Shown here: one piece after another, positions 39,199-44,016 of the stretch | Numbering within the stretch: the first letter of the stretch is position 1 | How the letters are laid out: each line of letters starts with the position of its first letter | From: Actinomycetes bacterium | Lineage (GTDB): Bacteria > Actinomycetota > Acidimicrobiia > Acidimicrobiales > Bog-793 | DNA length: 44,016 nt | Reading direction: 5' to 3' | Assembly (NCBI GenBank): GCA_021809425.1 | Contig: JAKBAA010000021.1 | Coordinates: 1 to 44,016, forward strand | Program-made: the position numbers and the translations under genes | Notes under the pieces: generated by a model | The model's input: only the letters and a program-made list of their open reading frames with translations | What the model was told of the DNA's origin: nothing | Databases searched by the model: none

Positions 39199-40248
39199 GT
39201 GACCGACCAGCCGACGATGCCCGCGGCAAGGGCGCGGGCGACCATGAAGGACGTGGCCCGGCGTGCCGGGGTGTCGCTGAAGACGGTGTCACGCGTCGTC
39301 AACGGCGAGCCGGGGGTCGTGGAGGAGCTGTCCACCCGCGTCCGCGACGCCGTCGCCGCCCTCAACTACGAGCCGAACCTGAGCGCCCGCTCGCTGCGCC
39401 GGCTCGACCGGCGGTCGTCGACGATCGCCGTCCTCCTCGAGGACCTGTCCAACCCGTACTCGGCGCACGTGCTGCGGGCCATCGAGAGCACGGCACGCGA
39501 GCGCGGCGTGTCGGTGCTCGCCGCCAGCCTGGAGGAGAACCCCGAGCGCGAGCGCCAGCTCCTCGTGGCGATGTCGCGCCACCGCGTCGACGGCGTCATC
39601 ATCGCCCCGGCCAGCGCCGACCACCGCCACCTGCTCGACGAGCAGCGGGCCGGGGTCCCGTTCGTCTTCGTCGACCGCCCCCCGCGCCACCTCCGTGCCG
39701 ATGCCGTCGTGGTGGACGGGCGCTGCGGCACCCGCGCCGCCGTCGACCACCTCATCGCCCACGGCCACCGTCGGATCGCCTTCCTCGGCGATCTCCGCCG
39801 GATCTCGACCGCCGCCGAGCGACTGCTCGGCTTCCGCGACGCCCTCGAGGCCGCCGGTCTCCCGGTCGACCCGGCGCTCGTCGTCACCGAGCTGCGCTCG
39901 GTCGAGGCGGCCCGCGAGGCGACCGGGCACCTCCTCGACCGGGGGGATCCGCCGACCGCCTTCTTCGCCGGCCAGAACTTCCTCACGATGGGTGTCGTCT
40001 ACGCCCTTCGGGCCCACGGCGCCTCCCACCGCGTCGCCCTCGTCGGCTTCGACGACTTCGACCTCGCCGACGTGCTCGACCCGCCCGTCACCGTCGTCGC
40101 CCAGGACCTCGACGCCATCGGCCGCTGCGCCGCCGACCTGCTCTTCTCCCGCATCGACGGCGACAGCGGCGACGTGCGAACGGCGTCGCCCCCCTGGCGG
40201 CTGGTGGCGCGCGGGTCGGGCGAGATTGCCGGCCCCGTGCAGGCTTGA
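39199..40248 (+). CDS. LacI-family repressor of sugar importer
   Basis: This 349-residue protein has an N-terminal LacI helix-turn-helix (MKDVARRAGVSLKTVSRVVN) and hinge helix, then a periplasmic-binding-protein-like sensor domain (STIAVLLEDLSNPYSAHVLR, RVDGVIIAPASADHRHLL, GHRRIAFLGDLRRISTAAER, VALVGFDDFDLADVLDPP). The GTG start has GAAGGAG about 7 bp upstream. It lies immediately before the importer genes and is likely their repressor, released by the transported sugar. The operator at 40257-40270, right after its stop, supports this. Confidence 0.9.
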   Translation: MTDQPTMPAARARATMKDVARRAGVSLKTVSRVVNGEPGVVEELSTRVRDAVAALNYEPNLSARSLRRLDRRSSTIAVLLEDLSNPYSAHVLRAIESTARERGVSVLAASLEENPERERQLLVAMSRHRVDGVIIAPASADHRHLLDEQRAGVPFVFVDRPPRHLRADAVVVDGRCGTRAAVDHLIAHGHRRIAFLGDLRRISTAAERLLGFRDALEAAGLPVDPALVVTELRSVEAAREATGHLLDRGDPPTAFFAGQNFLTMGVVYALRAHGASHRVALVGFDDFDLADVLDPPVTVVAQDLDAIGRCAADLLFSRIDGDSGDVRTASPPWRLVARGSGEIAGPVQA

Positions 40249-40255
40249 CAGCGCG

Positions 40256-40284
40256 TTGACAACGATATCAGGGCCCGTTAGCGT
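40256..40284 (+). promoter_or_regulatory. Promoter of the sugar ABC operon
   Basis: TTGACA (40256-40261), a 17-bp spacer and TAGCGT (40279-40284) precede the binding-protein gene by about 60 bp. A second TTGACA lies at 40245-40250. The operator TGACAACGATATCA overlaps the -35 and the spacer. Confidence 0.65.
40257..40270. promoter_or_regulatory. LacI-type operator
   Basis: TGACAAC-GATATCA is a 14-bp imperfect palindrome (5 of 7 paired positions) with the central CG typical of LacI-family sites. It overlaps the -35 and spacer of the importer promoter, so bound repressor would block RNA polymerase. Confidence 0.6.
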
Positions 40285-40344
40285 GCCCTCCGAGCGGCGC
40301 CGAACATCGTTGCGGCGGCTGCTCCGATCAAAGGGGTGGGAAAG

Positions 40345-41370
40345 ATGAAGTCACGCTCGTGGCGTGTGTTCCAGGGGGCCGCGGTCGCCTCCGTGCTGGC
40401 CGGATCGTCGTTGGCGCTCGCCGGAGGGGTGGCCCCCGTGGCCGGCGCCGCGGCGAGCCACAAGTACACCGTGGGGTTCGTGGTCGGCGCCGAGGCGGAC
40501 CCGTTCTTCCAGTCGATGTACGTCGGCGCCGCCGCCGAGGCGAAGAAGCTCGGGGTCAACCTCGTATGGCAGGGTGACCCGGTCGACTACTCGCCGTCGA
40601 CGCAGATCCCGGTCGTCGAGCAGGTGCTGGGGCTGAAGCCGAACGCGCTGGTGATCGCGCCGACGGACACGAAGGCGCTCAACCCGTACATCGCCTCGGC
40701 GGTGAAGCAGGGGATCAAGGTGCTGAACGTCGACTCCGGCTCGTCGTACCAGAAGAACATCACCTCCTGGGTGACCGGCAACAACAGCCAGGGTGGGAAG
40801 TCGGCGGCCGACGCGCTCGCCCAGGCGATGAACTACGCGAAGAGCTGCACGGCGGCCAAGCCGTGCAACGTCGCCATCGGGGTGTCGTCGCTCACCACGT
40901 CGACCGACGCCGCGCGCGTCGCCGGCTTCAAGGCAGAGATCAAGGCCAAGTTCCCGCACATCACGATGCTGAACGACGTCGTGAGCCAGTCGCAGCCGTC
41001 GGTCGCGCAGTCGGCGTTCGCCCAGGACATCTCCGCGCACAAGCTCGCCGGCATCTTCGCCGTCGACGGCACGGACGCAGAGGGCGCCACGGCGGCGGTC
41101 AAGGCCTCCGGGTCTTCCGGGGCCAACATCAAGATCGTCGGCTACGACGCCTACGCGGCGAACATCCAGTCGATGGTGGCCGGCGGCCAGGGGTCGCTCT
41201 CGGCGATCATCTCCCAGCAGCCGACGCTCGAGGGCCAGCTGATCATGGAGTACGCCGTGAAGGCGCTCCAGGGCAAGCCGGTGCCCCACCTGCAGATGCT
41301 GGCCAACATCACGCTGACGCCGAAGACGGCGAAGAGCATCCTGGCCAAGTACCAGTACGTCGCCAGCTGA
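40345..41370 (+). CDS. Sugar ABC transporter substrate-binding protein
   Basis: This 341-residue precursor has an N-terminal signal peptide with basic residues, a hydrophobic core and AGAAAS near residue 35; no lipobox cysteine is evident. The mature part is a type-I periplasmic binding protein of the ribose/galactose class (YTVGFVVGAEADPFFQSMYV, LKPNALVIAPTDTKALNPYI, GIKVLNVDSGSS, IKIVGYDAYAANIQSMVAGG, SAIISQQPTLEGQLIMEYAV). It carries a possible disulfide (SCTAAKPC). The ATG at 40345 has a purine-rich AAAGGGG sequence about 10 bp upstream; a GTG at 40336 is in frame. It is the first gene of the importer operon. The sugar is not determinable from sequence. Confidence 0.9.
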   Translation: MKSRSWRVFQGAAVASVLAGSSLALAGGVAPVAGAAASHKYTVGFVVGAEADPFFQSMYVGAAAEAKKLGVNLVWQGDPVDYSPSTQIPVVEQVLGLKPNALVIAPTDTKALNPYIASAVKQGIKVLNVDSGSSYQKNITSWVTGNNSQGGKSAADALAQAMNYAKSCTAAKPCNVAIGVSSLTTSTDAARVAGFKAEIKAKFPHITMLNDVVSQSQPSVAQSAFAQDISAHKLAGIFAVDGTDAEGATAAVKASGSSGANIKIVGYDAYAANIQSMVAGGQGSLSAIISQQPTLEGQLIMEYAVKALQGKPVPHLQMLANITLTPKTAKSILAKYQYVAS

Positions 41371-41386
41371 TCGTGCGCCCACGGGC

Positions 41387-41415
41387 CCCGGGCCGGGCGG
41401 TTCGCCCGGCCCGGG
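41387..41415 (+). terminator. Strong intra-operon hairpin after the binding-protein gene
   Basis: CCCGGGCCGGGCG and CGCCCGGCCCGGG pair over 13 bases around the loop GTT, with further GGGC/GCCC pairing outside through one bulge. It starts 17 bp after the binding-protein stop and ends 44 bp before the permease start. It has no T-run. The likely effect is partial termination or 3'-end protection, giving more binding protein than permease. Confidence 0.7.
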
Positions 41416-41458
41416 CCCCGGCGCCGTCGGCTCGTCCCTAGGCAGTCCAAGGAGCGAC

Positions 41459-42508
41459 GTGAGCACGTCCTCGGAGCTCGCCGGCGCGCTCGCCGGGCAA
41501 CCGGCGCGAAAGCCGGCCGGCCGCTCGCCGTTTCGGCGGGTGGTGACGAACCAGCAGTTCGTCCTGTTCGTGGTCCTCGTGGGCCTGATCGTGTTCTTCG
41601 GTGTGCGCAACTCGCTGTTCTTCCGGGTAGGTGAGTTCTCGAACCTGCTCACCGACTTCAGCGGGCTGATCCTCATCGCCATCGCCGAGACCTACGTGAT
41701 CACGGCGGGCGGCATCGACCTCGCCGTGGGGTCGACGGCGGCGGTGACCGGCGTGGTGGCCGCCGGGTGGATCCAGCCGCTCGTGAGCCATCACGTCAAC
41801 GCGGCCCTGGTGCTGCTGCTCGGCGCCGTGATCTCGGCGGTCATCGGCGCCGCCGCCGGGGCGTTCAGCGCTCTCATGATCACGGTGTTCCGGCTGGTTC
41901 CCTTCGTGGCCACGCTCGTCACCTACAGCGCCGGGGCCGGGCTGGCGCTCGTGATCTCCCACGGCGCACCGGTCGGCTACAACCCGGGCGCCATCTACTG
42001 GAGCGCCACGGGCGTCAGCATCGTGACGTGGCTGGTCGCCATCGTGCTGGTCCTGTCGATCGGCCTCGGGCTGATCCTCCACCTGACCATCTACGGGCGG
42101 TACAACTTCGCCATCGGCTCGAACGAGTTCGCCGCCAGGGCGGCGGGCATCAGCGTGCGGCGGCACCTCGTTTCCGTCTACGTGCTCTCCGGGGTGCTGG
42201 CAGGGCTGACCGGGATGTTCTTCTACATCCGCTCCGGGTCGGGCGCCGCCACGACCGGGGTGACCAACTCGGCGAACCTGCTGGCGATCGCCGCCGTCGT
42301 CATCGGCGGGGCGTCCCTGTACGGCGGTGTGGGCCGGTGGTCGGGCACCATGCTCGGGGCGGCGGTCCTCACCGTCGTGAGCGATGGCCTGATCTTCATC
42401 AACGTGCCGCCGACGTGGATCCAGGTGGTCGTCGGTGCCCTGATCGCGCTGGCGGCCCTGCTGCAGACGTTCCGGCGGCGGGGCGGTGCCACGGGGAGGA
42501 CGACGTGA
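41459..42508 (+). CDS. Sugar ABC transporter permease (RbsC/FrcC-like)
   Basis: This 349-residue membrane protein has about ten helices and the RbsC-family pattern: LILIAIAETYVITAGGIDLA, VGSTAAVTGVVAAG, AGAFSALMITVFRLVPFVAT, the coupling segment YGRYNFAIGSNEFAARAAGI, and LLAIAAVVIGGASLYGGVG. The last is the cytoplasmic loop docking on the ATPase. The GTG start has GGAG 6-9 bp upstream. A single permease gene implies a homodimer. It is coupled to the ATPase gene through a GTGA overlap. Confidence 0.9.
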   Translation: MSTSSELAGALAGQPARKPAGRSPFRRVVTNQQFVLFVVLVGLIVFFGVRNSLFFRVGEFSNLLTDFSGLILIAIAETYVITAGGIDLAVGSTAAVTGVVAAGWIQPLVSHHVNAALVLLLGAVISAVIGAAAGAFSALMITVFRLVPFVATLVTYSAGAGLALVISHGAPVGYNPGAIYWSATGVSIVTWLVAIVLVLSIGLGLILHLTIYGRYNFAIGSNEFAARAAGISVRRHLVSVYVLSGVLAGLTGMFFYIRSGSGAATTGVTNSANLLAIAAVVIGGASLYGGVGRWSGTMLGAAVLTVVSDGLIFINVPPTWIQVVVGALIALAALLQTFRRRGGATGRTT

Positions 42509-43269
42509 CGACGGTCGAGGCGCAGCAGCCGGTGCTGGAGCTCCGGAACATCAACCTGAGCTACGGCTCGGTGGTCGCCCTCGACGACGTCAGCTTCAAG
42601 GCGTACGCCGGCGAGGTGATCGGCCTCGTCGGCGACAACGGGGCGGGCAAGTCGTCGCTCATCAAGACGATCTCGGGGGTCAACGCACCCGACGGCGGCG
42701 AGATCCTGGTGGACGGGGTGGTGCGCCACTGGCGCTCGCCGCACGACTCGATGGCGGCGGGCATCGAGACCCTGTACCAGGACTCGGGCCTCGCCCCGGA
42801 CCTGACGATCGGCTCCAACGTCTTCCTCGGGCGCGAGACGCGTCGCCGGGGGGTGCTCGGGCGGCTCGGGTTCCTCGACCAGCGGGCGATGGAGCGAGGG
42901 GCGCTCGAGCAGCTGCGTCGGGTGGGGATCACCATCCCGGAGACCAACCGGACGGTGGCCGAGCTGTCGGGCGGCCAGCGCCAGGCGGTGGCGATCGGTC
43001 GGGCGATCGCCTGGGCCCGCCACGTGATCATCCTCGACGAGCCCACCAACCACCTCGGCGCCCGCCAGTCGGGGGAGGTGCTGAAGGTGATCACCTCGGC
43101 CCGCGGCCAAGGGCTGTGCGTGCTGTTCATCTCGCACACCCTCCCGCACGTGCTCGAGGTGTGCGACCGCATCATCGTGCTGCGCCTCGGCCGCGTCGTC
43201 CGCGACGCCCCGACGACGGAGTTCACGGTGGAGAGCCTGCTCGGCGCCATCACCGGCCTCAACGAATAA
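42505..43269 (+). CDS. Sugar ABC transporter ATPase, single domain (FrcA-like)
   Basis: This 254-residue ATPase has Walker [11 protein letters not shown]-loop region [20 protein letters not shown], signature LSGGQRQ, Walker B VIILDEP, D-loop NHLGARQ and switch histidine ISHTLPHV. Unlike RbsA or XylG-type proteins it has one nucleotide-binding domain, as in FrcA of the fructose importer frcBCA. It would dimerise under the permease pair. The stop falls 118 bp before another ATPase gene. No sugar kinase follows within the window. Confidence 0.9.
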   Translation: MTTVEAQQPVLELRNINLSYGSVVALDDVSFKAYAGEVIGLVGDNGAGKSSLIKTISGVNAPDGGEILVDGVVRHWRSPHDSMAAGIETLYQDSGLAPDLTIGSNVFLGRETRRRGVLGRLGFLDQRAMERGALEQLRRVGITIPETNRTVAELSGGQRQAVAIGRAIAWARHVIILDEPTNHLGARQSGEVLKVITSARGQGLCVLFISHTLPHVLEVCDRIIVLRLGRVVRDAPTTEFTVESLLGAITGLNE

Positions 43270-43387
43270 CGGGCAGGGAGGCGCCGGCGCAGGTGTGCGC
43301 TGCCGGGCGCCTGCGCTACGGTCGCACCGGGCCTGGCGCGGTGCGCCAGCCGCCACGCCGCAGGGCGGGCCGAGGGAGGGGGAGCAC

Positions 43388-44016
43388 GTGGCGCCGATCA
43401 CGCTCGAGAAGGTGAAGAAGGTCTACCCGAACGGGTTCGAGGCGCTGCACGGCCTCGACCTCGAGGTGGACGAGGGTGAGTTCATGGTGCTCGTCGGCCC
43501 GTCGGGCTGCGGCAAGACGACGGCGCTCCGCATGGTGGCGGGCCTCGAGGACATCACCGACGGGACCCTACGCATCGGCGAGAAGGTCGTGAACGACGTC
43601 TCCCCGAAGGACCGGGACATCGCCATGGTCTTCCAGAACTACGCCCTGTACCCCCACATGACCGTGGCCGAGAACATCGGGTTCGCCCTCAAGCTGCGCA
43701 AGCTCCCGAAGGAGGAGATCAAGGCCCGGGTGAAGGCGGCGGCCGAGGTGCTCGGGCTCACCGACTGGCTCGAGCGAAAGCCGGGCCAGCTGTCCGGCGG
43801 CCAGCGCCAGCGCGTCGCGATGGGGCGGGCCATCGTGCGGGAGCCGTCGGTGTTCTTGATGGACGAGCCCCTGTCCAACCTCGACGCGAAGCTGCGGGTC
43901 CAGATGCGCGCCGAGGTGCTGCGGATCCAGCGCCGCCTCGGCGTGGCCACCCTGTACGTCACCCACGACCAGACCGAGGCGATGACGATGGGGGACCGGG
44001 TCGCCGTCATGCGCGC
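43388..44016 (+). CDS. MalK/UgpC-type ABC ATPase, partial at window end
   Basis: The first 209 residues are present and the gene runs off the window. Walker [11 protein letters not shown]-loop [20 protein letters not shown], signature [19 protein letters not shown], Walker [16 protein letters not shown] and switch [18 protein letters not shown] are all standard for the MsmK/UgpC/MalK family that serves carbohydrate importers with an OB-fold C-terminal domain. In actinobacteria such ATPases often energise several importers. The GTG at 43388 has GGGAGGGGGAG about 7 bp upstream. It is separate from the preceding importer, which has its own ATPase of a different family. Confidence 0.9.
   Translation, partial: MAPITLEKVKKVYPNGFEALHGLDLEVDEGEFMVLVGPSGCGKTTALRMVAGLEDITDGTLRIGEKVVNDVSPKDRDIAMVFQNYALYPHMTVAENIGFALKLRKLPKEEIKARVKAAAEVLGLTDWLERKPGQLSGGQRQRVAMGRAIVREPSVFLMDEPLSNLDAKLRVQMRAEVLRIQRRLGVATLYVTHDQTEAMTMGDRVAVMR

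Noticed and set aside
43270-43387. Imperfect hairpin with GCGCAGG/CCTGCGC arms as a terminator
   Set aside because: The loop is long and other pairings compete, so a terminator call would be weak.

Overview
The window is about 70% GC. Overlapping starts and stops (GTGA, ATGA, TGATG), frequent GTG starts, leaderless-looking promoters and gene content resembling Mycobacterium, Streptomyces and Acidimicrobiia all point to a high-GC actinobacterium. I cannot assign a genus. No rRNA, tRNA, CRISPR array or intact insertion sequence was seen.

Region 1 (1-8.7 kb) is eroded accessory DNA. Intact genes (a Zn-ribbon/SF1 helicase/DUF559 nuclease fusion, an orphan DUF433 protein, a DUF2892 membrane protein behind a CsoR/CstR-like operator, and a MOSC protein) sit among remnants. 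The remnants are a DUF4143 ATPase tail, a SigJ-like sigma factor broken by one in-frame TAA, a frameshifted family-5 solute-binding protein, the C-terminal part of a secreted lipase, and a PPOX-family scrap.

Region 2 (8.8-16.4 kb, minus strand) is a tightly coupled six-gene operon for a membrane-bound, group-4 hydrogenase-related (Ehr/Hyc-like) complex, with an ArsR regulator at its 3' end. Gene content and order match the Mycobacterium tuberculosis Rv0082-Rv0087 locus. The large subunit lacks all four Ni-ligating cysteines while the small subunit keeps its Fe-S cysteines, so this should be a redox-driven ion pump or oxidoreductase rather than a hydrogenase. A sharp AT-rich promoter with a palindrome on the -10 lies upstream.

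Region 3 (16.5-29 kb) holds a DUF1003 protein, a KimA-type APC permease, an alkyltransferase-like (ATL) protein, a TetR/cupin divergent pair, a chromate-resistance module (MFS diverging from a ChrB split into two genes), a PLD-helicase-DUF3427 protein whose C-terminus is cut off, a small Ada-type Zn protein, and a DEAD-box RNA helicase.

Region 4 (29-37 kb) is the most unusual part. A plus-strand, end-to-end overlapping operon encodes a GTP cyclohydrolase II, a WD40 protein, a cysteine-less formylglycine-generating-enzyme-fold protein, a GT2 glycosyltransferase, a questin-oxidase-like protein and a minimal flavoprotein. The first three reproduce the toxB-toxC-toxD order of the toxoflavin (7-azapteridine) pathway. 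The toxA methyltransferase and toxE deaminase are absent, and a glycosyltransferase and two oxidoreductase-type genes are present instead. I infer an undescribed GTP-derived, possibly glycosylated, azapteridine- or pteridine-like metabolite pathway. A SRPBCC protein, a NodB deacetylase and a nitroreductase flank it.

Region 5 (37-44 kb) has a TetR regulator, a fused LigAB-type extradiol dioxygenase, and a LacI-controlled sugar ABC importer (binding protein, permease, single-domain ATPase) with a promoter/operator and an intra-operon hairpin. A MalK/UgpC-type ATPase runs off the window end.
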